Part shown: positions 1-11,190 of the stretch, in pieces
Layout of the letters: each line of letters opens with the position of its first letter
How positions within the stretch are numbered: the first letter of the stretch is position 1
The notes under the pieces: model-generated
Databases searched by the model: none
Told to the model about the DNA's origin: nothing
What the model saw: only the letters and a program-made list of their open reading frames with translations
From: Ophioderma brevispina
Lineage: Eukaryota; Echinodermata; Ophiuroidea; Amphilepidida; Ophiodermatidae
Reading direction: 5' to 3'
Length of the DNA: 64,000 bases
Assembly: GCA_023653785.1 (NCBI GenBank)
Contig: JAMKCH010035202.1
Location: 1 to 64,000, forward strand
Program-made: the position numbers and the translations under genes

Positions 1-441
1 CAATGGAGACAATATAGCAATGACGAACCAACCCCCCCCCCCAAAAAAAAAATACTGGAGAAATGCAATAACAAGCAAATGGGTCTCTGCTAGAATGCAT
101 GTCATTCAAACATAACTGAAAACTAGTAGTCCACAGGTACGAAAAATGATAATTTATGTTTATTTATTTTTTATAACGGCAGAAATTATTATAACAAGGG
201 GACTATTATATTAATCGGCCGAATTTTTAGGCCATGAGACCCAACCCCGTGGCTAAGTAACAAGAAAATAACGAATGTACATTAGTATTTTTAAACCAGT
301 CTTTTGGACCATGGTACAATTTCATTAGACACGCGATGGGATGGTATTCGCGTATGGAAAACAGTAGCTATAGTTCCGTTACAATTGAGTAAAATAAAGT
401 TTGATTAAGATCTGGATTGACCACTGATGACACGAGCTCTA
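1..441. other. No gene seen; AT-rich edge sequence
   Basis: AT-rich sequence with a C-run followed by an A-run near position 30-50. I see no reading frame, repeat or RNA gene that I can support. It lies downstream of the LINE ORF1 relic on the minus strand and could hold the rest of that element. Confidence 0.4.
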
Positions 442-1127
442 TCAGAGCCTTCTTTCAGAGAAGATTTTACCATCGCCAAACCATGCTTTTGATACATTTT
501 TGGGTCCTTTTACTGCTTTGTAGTAGGTGTGGTTTTCTCTGGTAAGATCTTCTTTGATTACGATTTTAGAGCCTTTCACCTTGCGACAGATTTCAGTACG
601 TCGAGTTAAACTCGTGACGAGCGAATTTACGATCAGCCGGTCGCTTACCATTCATCATTTTTGGGTCACCGCGATGTGATCTGTCCAATATCAGCGTCAT
701 CCAATGGTAATTTCCAGGTGATCAGCCACATATTTTTTTGACGATGGAGTTTGTGTTCTCCCCGTCGGTGACAGGGATGCCAAAGATCCCTACGTTGTTT
801 TCTTCTGGAATACGTTCCTGATTGTTGGAATCTCGTCGGGCTTTATCTTGAGTTTGTTTTAGCTCATGTAGTTCCTTTTGCATCGATCAGCTCTTTAGTG
901 CAGTCATCGACTTGTTTATAGGTATATCTCTAATGTTAACCCGCCTTGTACGCGACACTTCTGCATATTTCTTCGAGTTGTGTATCGATTTTTCTCCTAA
1001 TGATGTTGAAAATGCATCAATTAGCTAGTAACTTTGTAAGGACCTGTCCAACAAGGTCCTGCTGTTGAGGGTAAGCGAGCCTCCGTTGTAGGTAGATAAA
1101 GTCCTCGTCGACTCGTTCAGCGGCCAT
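442..1127 (-). pseudogene. Decayed LINE ORF1p-like protein (RNA-binding, coiled-coil type)
   Basis: On the minus strand the conceptual protein starts MAAERVDEDFIYLQRRLAYP. After frame changes it reads NNVGIFGIPVTDGENTNSIV, then a DRSH-like segment, then KGSKIVIKEDLTREN and KAWFGDGKIF. The order is a coiled-coil-like N-terminus, an RNA-recognition-like block (R-N-..-GIP-...-GENT) and a C-terminal domain with KG..I.I.EDLT. This is the layout of ORF1 proteins of L1-type and related non-LTR retrotransposons, which bind the element RNA. At least two frameshifts and a stop near 700-735 break it, and only the last 69 codons stay open. No matching ORF2 is adjacent. The family assignment rests on motif pattern alone. 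Confidence 0.68.
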
Positions 1128-2520
1128 AGTCCCCGTGCGGGTCAATTCTTGAGCGATTCTCAAGCTCAATTGCTCATTAGTGCGTGACAATTATTATGTA
1201 ATCACACAAACGCACAAACAACAAAATGCAGAATGGCCGTATTAGATCGACGCGTACAAATTCAATAGCGTCTGAAAAACAGGTTTGGGGGGGCCATGTC
1301 AATAAATACAACACTTCTAGCAATATATGAATACACATCATCAATTCATATCTCAAATATCTATCGGTAGCTCTTTCTTCAAGTGAGTTGTAGTTTATGC
1401 CACTAGAAGAATAATAGTTCGTGTGAACAACGATGTAAGAAATCCAATATGGCGTTTGCTTCTAGCTCACTCATGTACAAGCAATTAAATGGTTTATCAT
1501 ACTCACAGATATATCAAACTTAATAGTTTATGAGTATGAATAAGTCATCAGTTCCATATGTTCACTAAGCTGCTTCCTCTCACTTCCATCGATGCCATTA
1601 AGCTACCATGAAGATTACATTACGATATAATATTAGGGAGATCGGGAGATGCGGTGATGAGCACTTCCGCCAACCCCACCCAAGTCTTATTGTCAGACTC
1701 TGAAGTCAGGTTTAACAACCACTTGCTGCACGCAACGCGGAAAATTTTTACCAAATTTATAAGGGTTATATAATTCTCTATGTAAATACAGTTTCCAGAG
1801 CATTTTTTTTCAGCAAGGGTACTAGTCGACCCCCCTGATCCGCCATTATGGGGTGCAACACAAAGTTTATCAAACTAAACCCTAGTATAGCTAACATGGT
1901 TTTAAAGGAAAGAGATTTCAGATTGTCTCAAATCCCTGAGGGATAATGACATTTACACACATTTATTTTAGAGTAGACATAAAAGTAACAACTTAACTCA
2001 AATCGTTTTTTTATTTTTCCGTTTTTTTCTCATTTTTCTGTTCTTATATTTCCCGGTTCCTGATTTTTTTTTTTTACTTTTTACCTGGGGGCTCGCGCCC
2101 CCCACGCGGCCCCCTGGTACGCGCTTGCTGACGACAGACGTGTGAAAGTCGGCATGGGAGCTCACCTAAGGTCCCACAAAGTGTCCGAGACCATGTTATC
2201 CTGTTTCAAGTCCGTTCACCATATCATGTTATTCGATCGCTGTGGGCTATCTTTCTGGCTCTGTAGCACTGGGTCACTCTGATGGAGAAGAAATGAGCCG
2301 GGTCCGATGCGACAATAAGAGTGACATACCTCAACAAGGGCTGTGGGTCGGGATTCAATGGTGGCGGATTGGGGGGGTCGGGGGATAATTGCCTACTCAT
2401 GTTCCCCATTGTGGATGACACCGAGAAGTCCCCGTCCTGGTTCTGTTGGTGCCCACATTTAGCCTGGCTCGACTCTGGTTCCCACGGCTTCTAAAGTTGT
2501 GCTAGAAATCGACTCGTGTT
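1128..2520. other. No gene seen; GC-rich patch near 2085-2130
   Basis: About 1.4 kb without a convincing reading frame. A short GC-rich patch with runs of G and C (about 2085-2130) interrupts otherwise AT-rich sequence. The small open frame on the minus strand at 2224-2421 is proline-rich from low-complexity sequence and is not taken as a gene. Confidence 0.35.
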
Positions 2521-2990
2521 AGGGAGAGCGTGGCCTAACCTAGCGGTTAGGGTGCACATTGGTGCCTCTGGCGCAAATTTACCATCAAAATTCACGGGTT
2601 CGAATCTCGGTGGGGTTCGTGGCACTTGCTGGGATTAATTCGGATTACTATCCAATTCTGGATTGAATCTGTATAACCAGCTATATGATTAAATACAGAA
2701 TACCGCTCTCCTCCATGGTTTTCACTTGGAATTGGGCAAATGGAATCATGAAAGCATCCGTCCCTTCGGAGGGGACGTTAATCCGTCGGTCCCGTGTTCA
2801 TTGAGTCACAACTGTACATGTCCCCTGACTGTTCCCAATCCGCCCCAGCCTCAAATAGCGGGCCATGTTAGGAGCGTCCGTATCATGGATACACGCGGCC
2901 CCGGATCAGCATACTAGCTGAATAAATCCTGAAACCACCACAAGCCATTACCAATGGATTGTGGATACGAGCAAACAAACAAACTCGTGT
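2521..2990 (+). mobile_element. tRNA-derived SINE, family A, copy 1
   Basis: The left end is tRNA-like, with a box A-like stretch (TGGCCTAACCTAGCGG, from 2531) and a good box B (GGTTCGAATCT, 2597-2607) of an internal Pol III promoter. The body includes ATTAAATACAGAATACCGCT, then AATTGGGCAAATG, ATCATGAAAGCATCC, a GGACGTTAATCCGTCGGTCC-like block, and ATCATGGATACACGC near the 3' end. The same blocks recur in the same order at 44405-44935, so this is a dispersed repeat and not a gene. The central domain may belong to a known conserved SINE core (Nin-DC or Meta type); I cannot confirm which. Confidence 0.75.
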
Positions 2991-4145
2991 TACTCCCTCA
3001 GCGAGGGGATCTGGTAAGCGGTCCTCCAACCGACCCGTTCATTCCGGAGTGTTACCATCTGCGTTCTCAATCTGACTGTCTGGTGCATTTCCGCCAATCG
3101 TACACTCAGGCGCGGGACTTTCTGAAAAGGCTGCCGCGCTTGCTGCTCAGGCAAGGCGGAAGTCAACTAGCGAGTCTTAAGATTATCAACTCCCCTAGTT
3201 GAGTCTTCCAAAGTCCTTCGATACGGTCTAGTTCTTTGCGAGAAAATACGCCCGTGGGCGGATGGACTCGCAATCCTTTCACCACTCCGTGCATTTCGGA
3301 ACCCCGTCGCCCAGGGGCGACTGCCACAATAAATGCATTTTTCTCTAGATAGATGAAGGAGACTAGCTTTCTAATGGCTCAAATTCCTCAGATGCTAAGA
3401 ACTGGGGCACTAGTGGCAGGTTCCACTCCAGAATAAGTGAACGAACCAGGGGACATAACGTAAACATGTCCTTCGGAAGATTCGCTAGGATCAGGCTATT
3501 AGAGACAACTTTGCCATTTCTGAAGCCCCGATGGAGCTCTTTGGACGCCCAAGCCGTCATGAAATGTTTCTTTGAGGAAATCCTCGATCTGCCATACGGA
3601 TGCAGACAGCGTATAGACACCATCTATAGAACAGCATTACATCTTCACTGCCCCTCCGTCCGTAGCGCACACCGAAAAACATCATAATCGGTTGGTCGGC
3701 TCTTGGTTATAGGTCCCATGATGTGCATCTCCTCTTGGGCAATATCCTGGACACTATGGGATGAAGTTCTGCAACCACGTTTCAGAGAATTGATCTCCGA
3801 GACATTCTAGTACGGAGAGGAGAAGGTGAGCACAATTAACACCTTCCCTGGATCCGTGCTTGGCAAATTCGTGGGCCTCACATACCAGGGACTTTAGGGA
3901 TAAAGATGGGCAATTACTGACCTCCCGTCGGCAAACATGTGGGGGCAGGCGACCTAACAACCCATTCAAAATATTTTTCTCCGCAAGAAGTTTTCTCATA
4001 CGCAAGGAGGTCTCGGGAAGGTTTATTCTTCTACAAACTGGAGAGCCAATTTGGGTTGAGGACGTTTCCACGTGTATTGGAGGTGATCCGCCCGAAATTT
4101 GTTATAATGTGCTATAGAGGTTTCTGGTCGGGGCCCAAATGAGAC
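2991..4145. other. Unidentified, possibly decayed coding sequence
   Basis: Base composition is higher in GC than the surroundings, and overlapping open frames occur on both strands (2954-3202 +, 3363-3623 -, 3466-3687 +, 3754-4071 -, 3860-4142 +). No single frame runs through and I recognise no domain in any of them. About 65 bp at 3880-3950 (around CCAGGGACTTTAGGGATAAA) recurs in reverse orientation at 33230-33300. A repeat origin is therefore likely for at least part of it. It could be a decayed retroelement. Confidence 0.3.
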
Positions 4146-5724
4146 ATTTTTTACCTAGTATTCGGCCTAGCCTATCCCTAGCTATTCTAACGTACAATTA
4201 GGTACTTTTTGTGTTTCGAAATTGTTTATAATGCAGCTAGCCAAATTTCTTCTAGCCCACACAAATATCGTCCAATAATTGCTGCTGCATTTGATAGGTC
4301 CCAGTCTAGGAGATTATTGGTAACATGATGCACCCATCACTTACCGATTTATTGTAATATCATCAATGTTAGGAATCGTTTCAGCACTTTATTTCACATA
4401 TGTAAACTAAAAATTACATGTTATGTGCTATGTCCATTTAAAGTTAAATCGTTACACATTGAGCATTACTGGCGGTCCCTATCCTACCATCAACAGCCTA
4501 ATTCACCACTGAAGTCTTACCAAACAAGAATACAATAAATGAAATTATGACATATACCAGAGAAATGGAGTGAGCTTAAATAGAAAAAGAGGCAAACTAT
4601 GAAAGGCAAAGAACAGCAAAAATTCGGGCAAACACAAACAACATTAAAACGGCCACTCCTAGGAAATCGAAGCACAAGAAGGGAATACTAAACTTGACTC
4701 ATCATCTTTTAACCGTATCAAAAGGATTGATCTGGGCTGGTTTGTGTACCACATCCAGCAGAGGGATGCATCCTTGCCAAATGCATCTTCCAAGAGAATG
4801 GTTACTGCAAAGGGTTGTCAACCTCCCCAATAGGTTTCAACAGCTTTCAACTGTTCTACCCATGGAACTGTATCCGTTTTCTTGAAAGTGCCTTTCACCT
4901 TTCAAAAAAATTAATTTCTGAACGTTGCACTTTTTGGCACACTCTCTATATACACAGAGTACAGATAATGCGATGTCTCGTTTGAACTTGACAAATTTCA
5001 GGGTGGGGAGTTACTTTTTTTGGGATTCGTCCACAATCAACGCGAACACACCTTTTACCGGGAAAACTAAACAAATTATAAAGGAGTCTAGTTTGCCGCC
5101 GGGGCACGGCTACTCCATTGCCAGACACACGCAAAAGAATCTCAAACACCAACAAATCGAGGCACGATGTGTTAATTACGACGTCACACCACCTGCACCA
5201 TGCATAATGCATGTCGTGTAATCTATTCCAACCAATTACTGCACGGGTCGTGCATGTACAATCAGGGAAATCCGTGCGCCGTCCATGTGAATTGAATGTA
5301 AAACACGATCGAATAGAACTAGCCAACGGTATATAATGGAACGCTTGTAATGGATTAGGAAAATGTTGTTTTGGAAGAAGTGTGGTTTTGCATTGTGCAT
5401 ATCAGCAATGTCAGTAGCATTAAAAACGATGTCAGAACTAAACATGACATTTCGCTAATATGGACTTTGACCTTTTGCACACAAATTGTACTAAGTGTCT
5501 ATGAAAGTATTATGAGCAAAATGGGAATGAAATGTAATTGGATAATTTGACTCGGGTGCAAGCTTTCTGTGCTGTGGTTTTATAGCGCTATCAGGTGACC
5601 CAACCAAGGTTTTATATTAAGCAGTGGCGCGTTTTTCAATATGGTCTAATGATGTTGTAAAAAAGTTTCGTTTGTTGCGCACATCTTACGGCATTTTACA
5701 TTTAACCATTTGTCGATTCTTTAG
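4146..5724. other. No supported feature
   Basis: AT-rich sequence upstream of the SLC16-like remnant. Short open frames at 4925-5445 overlap on both strands and carry no motif I recognise. Upstream exons of the transporter were looked for and not found. Confidence 0.35.
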
Positions 5725-6515
5725 GTACGATTGGGACTACCAAGCGTTGCCATTCTCAAATTATACGTGATTATTTGCAATTAGATTAGCTTTTAATGGA
5801 TGCATTATCACCGAAGGAGAATGATGGCGTTCCCTCCTGTTATGGACTGTCTTATATCTAGACGGATGGAGACATGCAATGATCTTACTAGGAGCTTTCT
5901 CTTTCAACATATGCGTTGCTGCTGCTTTATATAGACCGCGACATACATCAAACCGGTACTTTCATGAATTAGACGAGGATGCTTCGGATTGTAATCCAAT
6001 TCAATTGGATATTGGTCTCATTGGTCGATTAGCTAGAAACCAGTCCTAACTATATATTTTGCCGCTTTTGCATTGTGGGGTATAGCTTATTCCCGATGGG
6101 TGTTTATTTTTGGTGTCATATGCATATCAATTGAATCTATCGGCTATGCAGGCACGTTTTTCTGTCACCATTGGGAGATTCGGTACCCCTAATTGGCCGT
6201 GTGCGACATGTTTGCAGAGCACGGTCTCATTTCCGCATAAAACAAACCTCTCTTTATTTACTTCAACCGATGGTGCCTTCCTATTTACATATCCAGGGTG
6301 AGTCATCTGGGCACTCTTGGTAGTATCTATAATAGTTTGATTTTTTCTTTGGAACTCAGCCACCGTTATGGTAGTGTTCACGAGAATTGACGTCATCAAT
6401 CCAGATACTTTGCAGATGCTCTTGTGTACATTACTTATTTATGGGCCTTGGATTACTTTCGGAGGACCACAAACGGTAGGTGTAGCTATCCTTGAAAAAG
6501 GTTTATGAATTTTAT
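5725..6515 (+). pseudogene. Broken SLC16-like (monocarboxylate transporter family) gene segment
   Basis: SLC16 proteins are 12-helix transporters of the major facilitator superfamily, many of them proton-coupled carriers of lactate, pyruvate or related acids in the plasma membrane. After a possible acceptor (TTCTTTAG, ends 5724) the + strand reads, in shifting frames: LGLPSVAILKLY; RLAFNGCIITEG (5783-5818); MAFPPVMDCLI (5824-5856); DGWRHAMILLGAFSFNICVA (from 5861); FAAFALWGIAYS (from about 6055); ARFSVTIGRFGTP then IGRVRHV (6150-6215); and YGPWITFGGPQTVGVAILEK (about 6445-6505). The order and content match the stretch from about TM4 to TM11, including the GWR motif after TM5. At least five frameshifts or stops break it. 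A terminal exon follows at 9214. It could be a real gene with sequencing errors, but the number of breaks favours a pseudogene. Confidence 0.66.
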
Positions 6516-6596
6516 TTGTGATTTTTTACCTATTCCAGAAATACGAAAATATATAGAAAAGAAATACAGTCACTAAATACGGGTTACTAGATCGTA

Positions 6597-7127
6597 ACCA
6601 AGAGCGTAAAATTAATCTAGTACTAGACTTACCGATATGCAACGGTTTTCTGGTATCATCGAACTTCAGAAGCTGAGTGACCCCTGACCCTTACCAGATC
6701 ACGCTATGATAGACGGCTTTGAATTTCTTGATGGCCTTGTCCATGCATATATAAGCTGTAGCACAGTCCCTCTTTTTCCTTCACTCTTTTTTCTGAATTG
6801 TCGCCCTTAAAAGTGCATTTTTATTTGTGATTCACTAGATAGCCTAATTGTGAATTTCTTGCAGAGATGATGGAAACGTCATATTCGCCAACCATACAAT
6901 AGCTAATGGTTCAGACGATACAAAAATCTCAACCTTTTTAAGGTAAATTGGGAGACGAGGATGTGGATCACGAAAAGCCGCTTTACTGCCCCCTCTGGGT
7001 CACTGTTCCTCATGACCGTCTATCATCACGTGCTTAGCGTGTCACTCTGCTGAAGTTCGGTGGTGCCGGATGCGACGTCGAGAAACCTTTCAGTACAGTA
7101 CTAGATTAAATCAAAACTCTTGATTCA
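6597..7127. mobile_element. Inverted-repeat DNA element (MITE-like) with arms about 100 bp
   Basis: The left arm (6597-6722) and right arm (7013-7127) are imperfect inverted complements. They share TTAATCTAGTACT, CGAACTTCAG, AGTGAC and TGATAGACGG in mirrored order. The unpaired centre is about 290 bp and has no transposase frame. It lies in the gap between the two SLC16-like pieces. Superfamily is unclear because no target duplication is obvious. Confidence 0.6.
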
Positions 7128-7819
7128 CAATACTCACAACACTAGATGATTAAGAATAATATTCTTATGCTAGATCTTAATCCTACTGGAAGACCTGCCA
7201 ACGGTTGCTTCGGAAAGGCGACGTTTTCCCGATGCGTAATTCAAATATTACACAGGAGCACGTGACCACTGTTCATTAACTTTGTCAATGCATGCTGTTT
7301 TGCGTTCGAATGCACACTAAAACGGCTATTTGTAATAACTCAAACTTGTTCTTGTTTATCGATCACAGACGCTTTCATTGATTTGTTTTCAACGAACTAT
7401 CTCACTACTTGTGCATTAATCCAATACAATCCAATTAAACAAGCGCTGGCGGCGGACGCGTATTGCGAATCGCGAGACTTTTGAGTGAATGTAAATTTTA
7501 GAGATCCCATAGGATCATATAAAGAAGAGAACCACTGAAACCAAATTTTACAATACAATTTATTGTCAAAGTAGCCTGCAGTGATAATGTTGGCATTTTG
7601 GCTGGACCGGACAACTCTCTAGTCAGGGGCGGATCCAGACCTCCAAATTACCGGGACCTAACGTGAGGAAAAACACGTGAAGATATAATAGGAAAGCCAG
7701 AGTACCACTTTAGACCATATTAGTGGTCGACCCGGGATGGGGGGTTTCCCCTTCCGCTCGAAGCGCTGAACCCTAACAATTATTCTCTTTCCAAAACACA
7801 TTTTCCTATGCAAATTTGA
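7128..7819. other. No supported feature
   Basis: Non-coding AT-rich sequence between two inverted-repeat elements. No reading frame or repeat is recognised. Confidence 0.35.
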
Positions 7820-7821
7820 TA

Positions 7822-8685
7822 CACTCTAAATTTTGCAACGGATAATGTAGTTGTGTACAAATGGTTGAACCATTTGTTGAACTCTACTTTGAATAAATCT
7901 ATTTTAAAGGTGCAACGAGAGATTTCACATATCAGGTGTCCCTAAAAATTGAAAGTACTGATTTTTGCTCTGATGTAAAGCATTCCATCAAAAATATCCC
8001 CATCTGAAAGGATTAAGCTGAGAAATGTTTCTTTGGTACAAAAGTTGTGAAATTTTTAATTTCGTATAGGAGCAAATACGAAATTCAATCTATTTTTATA
8101 TTGAAATTTAAGCCAATCAAAATCACCCTTTTCTCTCTTTTAAGACATTTCTTCAGCCAAATACAAGGTAAGAAATCTATTGAGTGTCTAATCTACATGA
8201 AATTACTTTTATGACACAATATTAGGGTGCCCTCAAAATCTCTTGTTGCACCTTTAATGTAGACTACGAATTTGTCATAATATGTTTTATAAAATAGGTG
8301 GCATTTGAAGACACTGAAGACACATACTTTTCAGTTCCTATTATACAGATACAAATAATTTTTTATGTGTTGCATGTGCTTGTATTTACGGGAAAACTAT
8401 GTACATAATTATTAATGGCACTAGCAGATGTCCAGAAAAAACAAACACATATAACTGGTATTTGAAAATCCTCTGCTAACAATTTACGAGCATTTTTTTC
8501 CGCAATGCCTTAAACACATATGGTCATTTTATGCGATATATAATGTCATATAAGCACTGTTTGTAAACAAATTGGTTGTATTCAAAGCTCTTTTGGCTAC
8601 ATTTTGGCTCTTTTTGGTATCATTAGAGTAAAACAATTGGTAAACCATTTGTACACAGCTACATAATCCGTTGCAAAATTGAAAT
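7822..8685. mobile_element. Outer inverted-repeat element with a second element nested inside
   Basis: The left arm at 7822-7880 (TTTTGCAACGGATAATGTAG then TTGTGTACAAATGGTT) is the inverted complement of the right arm at 8625-8685 (AACCATTTGTACACAGCTAC then ATAATCCGTTGCAAAA). The arms are about 60 bp and about 85-90 percent alike by eye. The interior is AT-rich and non-coding, apart from a separate inverted-repeat element at 7905-8256. Without the nested element the outer one would be about 510 bp. Confidence 0.66.
7905..8256. mobile_element. Nested MITE with TAAAGGTGCAAC terminal inverted repeats
   Basis: It begins TAAAGGTGCAACGAGAGATT and ends with the imperfect complement AATCTCTTGTTGCACCTTTA, giving terminal inverted repeats of about 20 bp. 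These extend, with mismatches, to about 40 bp (GGTGTCCCTAAA against TTAGGGTGCCCT). The total is 352 bp with no reading frame. TA at both outer edges would fit a TA-targeting (Tc1/mariner-type) element, but the TA may also belong to the repeat itself. Confidence 0.65.
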
Positions 8686-9213
8686 GTATATTTTATAACC
8701 ATCTCAATTTGGAGTGGCTCACGTTTATTACATAACCCATGATAGCTTAATTTAACGTTTTTTAAAAGTGAGTTATTAATGTTTTAGTTTTCTTTGCCTA
8801 CTAGTCTATGTATAACACCACAACTGGTAGTGTGGTCAGGTCAGTGGCTATGTGCTACTCAGGGCGATAGCTTTGATTAAATTGCTTTGTGGTTTTAATC
8901 TCCCTTAGAAAACTCCTATCAAATTTTTGTGGAATTTATTGAACTTGCTTGTGGAAGGCTGCAAGCATGGAGCATAGGACAGGTGGAATTAGAGCTTGAT
9001 AGAATGAATTCTTGCCATGGAATTGCTATTTCTTTAGTTTTAGAGAGGGGGAATATGCTCCACTCCTCGCATGATTTCTGCCTAATATGATCTGTGACAT
9101 TATTTGTAGAGCGTCTTGAACAAGGCTAATGGGCCTACGACGCACACTCTAGACGAGCCTAGTATTGTTTAAAGATAATCGTTATCAAATTGTTCTGTTT
9201 TCAATCCATGCAG
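8686..9213. other. Presumed intron sequence ahead of the terminal SLC16-like exon
   Basis: No reading frame is seen. A pyrimidine-rich stretch (TTCTGTTTTCAATCCATGCAG) leads into the exon starting at 9214, as expected for an intron 3' end. Confidence 0.4.
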
Positions 9214-9390
9214 GGTTTTTTATACGACATCACTGGTGATTTCACTTGGTCGCTCATTTCTATAGCAACGGCAGAGTTAGTGGCAGCGATACTAGGAGCA
9301 AAAACGCACCATCACCGTTTTCAAATCGTGGCCTGTAATTTGAGGACATATATTGGGAAATTGATCCAACCATCGTCACCCAATATTTAA
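9214..9390 (+). CDS. Terminal exon of an SLC16-like transporter
   Basis: A strong splice acceptor (TTCAATCCATGCAG) is followed by GFLYDITGDFTWSLISIATA, then ELVAAILGA and a short polar tail to a TAA at 9388-9390. G(W/F)LYD-(x)-TG-(x)-(Y/F) at the start of the last transmembrane hairpin is characteristic of the C-terminal end of SLC16 transporters, and an intron just before this G is common in the family. It lies 2.7 kb downstream of the broken SLC16-like segment at 5725-6515 on the same strand, so both probably belong to one locus. The exon itself is open. The bridging part with the TM11 end was not found, so the gene as a whole is probably defective. Confidence 0.62.
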   Translation, partial: GFLYDITGDFTWSLISIATAELVAAILGAKTHHHRFQIVACNLRTYIGKLIQPSSPNI

Positions 9391-9727
9391 AAGTGAATTT
9401 TCATGATCCTAGCACCCTATTTATGTTATGGTTTAACGGTTATCCTTGAAACAAAATTCTGAATTTTGGTGGATTCTGATATTACGTTTTTCGAGTTATG
9501 AACAAATTGTATGGACTAATTCATAATTCAAGTACCGGTATACAGATGCTATAAAACATCTTTTTATATAAGTTTGCGGACGTGATTATCAATTACGAAA
9601 TGCCCCTTTAAATCCGTCAAGTCATAGACTACCATTGTATTTATCAAGCTATTTGTAATCAGCGATGACTGAATGATTGTCCCACAACAATTTTGGTCGA
9701 CATCTAAGCCACTCGCTTATGCCCCGT

Positions 9728-10166
9728 TTAAGGGGAGAGGTGCACCAAAAATCATTTTTTTAAACTAATGAATATAAAAAATTGTGGAATTAGATTTTTT
9801 CCTAAATCTTTCAATTTTTTTTTATAATAAAAAAATGATTTTGACCCGAAAGTGCCATTTTTGGCTCCAAAACAGGGCCCGGTACGCAAAAACAAAAAAT
9901 AAAATAAAAATCTAATTCCACAATTTTTTGATATTCATTTTCTCTTTCATATACAAAAAAATGAAGTCTCTAGCACATACGGTTGCGTACCTTTGCCCTT
10001 TTTGAAATCCGACACCAAAATCCAAGATGGCCGCCAATTAATATGCAAATTAGGCAAATTTTTGCATTTTTGTCTTTTTATGATATTTTGTGTTCTACAA
10101 CCCCAGATATGACGCTCTAGCATATTTAGTTTAAAAAAATGATTTTTGGTGCACCTCTCCCCTTAA
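9728..10166. mobile_element. TTAA-flanked MITE with 35-bp perfect inverted termini
   Basis: TTAA (9728-9731) is followed by GGGGAGAGGTGCACCAAAAA and continues to TTTAAACT. The right end carries the exact reverse complement and then TTAA (10163-10166). Counting TTAA, the arms agree over 39 bp without mismatch. A second inverted pair lies inside (about 9769-9798 against 9905-9937, around TGTGGAATTAGATTTT). The core is 431 bp and has no reading frame. TTAA duplication is the mark of piggyBac-type integration, and some other non-autonomous elements also use it. The perfect arms suggest recent activity. Confidence 0.85.
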
Positions 10167-10485
10167 GGGAGACACAAAATGTCCTACAAAACAACAACAA
10201 CAACTCAGAATAATTTTGGCGCGACTCTAGTTTTACTTTTTAAACCACGTATCTCTAAAGCGTTTAGCTAAAACACATGAATTTGAATCAGCGATGTGCA
10301 AAGACCATGAGAGATATTTGCCCAAAATATTGGATAAAATTGTCAGAATATTCTGAGAATGGACCTTACATCATACACTGTGTTTATTAATTGATTTCGT
10401 GTGTACTTTTATAAATCCCAACTATTCAAGTCTATCCAATTTTTATTCGACAAACAACAATATGATACAAGATAAATAATTAAGA

Positions 10486-10780
10486 AATAAAGGGTGATGC
10501 AGTATCCTTTATGGGCGAATAATGTGTCCGAGGTCGGAAGAAATAAATAATGGACGAGGCGCAGCCGAGTCCATTATTTTATTTTTTTCCGGCCGAGGAT
10601 ACATTATGAGCCCATAAATAATACTGCAAACCCTTTATTTCTATTCTATTACCGAAAACAGCGTGATATAATGAGAAAATGCATTCGCGGCCCATTATTG
10701 CAGAATAATGGGCAATAAACTGACCAATCAGAATGCTGCATTTCAATAATGGGCAGCAGAGGTAATAGAATATAATATAT
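10486..10780. mobile_element. Fold-back MITE family B, copy 1
   Basis: The inner palindrome is AATAATGGAC, GAGGCGCAGCC loop, GAGTCCATTATT. It is flanked by longer mirrored blocks, CAGTATCCTTTATGGGCGAATAATG... against ...CATTATGAGCCCATAAATAATACTG. The outer part holds a CCCATTATT-rich segment with GACCAATCAGAATGCTGCA. The same blocks appear in reverse orientation at 14166-14515, so this is a mobile family. There is no coding capacity. Confidence 0.72.
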
Positions 10781-11190
10781 ATCATACGCTAGGACTGCCA
10801 ATATAGCCAACCCAACGGGGCTTATGGTATTGGTAGCCCTTGTTGCCTATGTTTTGATAATATATTAAATGATACAACAAGAAAGATGGATCAATCATAT
10901 CATAAATATTATGCATAATAAGTACGAGAAGTTGTAATTAAGTCGCAGACTATGGGACGATGATATATAAATGTAATACAAATGACCAATGTAAGTTACA
11001 AATACACAAAGAATACATGTGTAGAAGAACTGAAACGGGGGGGGGGGGTGATCTGAAAGTCAACAGAATTTGCTCAGATAGTGGTGTAGCACTGAGATAA
11101 GAGGGTTAAGAGAAAAAGAGAAACGATAGTAAGAGTAGGTTAGAGAAGAGGATGAACAGAGAGATGAATGGGAAAGATTTATAAAAAGAT
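10781..11190. other. No gene; poly-G tract
   Basis: Non-coding sequence with a run of about 12 G near 11037-11048. It lies 3' of the LINE remnant on the minus strand and could include its untranslated tail. Confidence 0.35.

Noticed and set aside
2224..2421. Proline-rich small protein on the minus strand
   Set aside because: Low-complexity C/G-rich sequence with no start context or homology signal.
2521..2620. Functional tRNA gene
   Set aside because: The box A and B region is followed by a SINE body shared with 44405-44935, and the tRNA fold is not complete.
3363..4142. Overlapping frames on both strands as a real gene
   Set aside because: No single frame continues and no motif is found; kept only as an unidentified block.
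6865..6942. Exon-like block between TTTCTTGCAG and AAGGTAAAT
   Set aside because: The splice signals are good, but the block lies in the loop of an inverted-repeat element and its product has no link to the flanking transporter.
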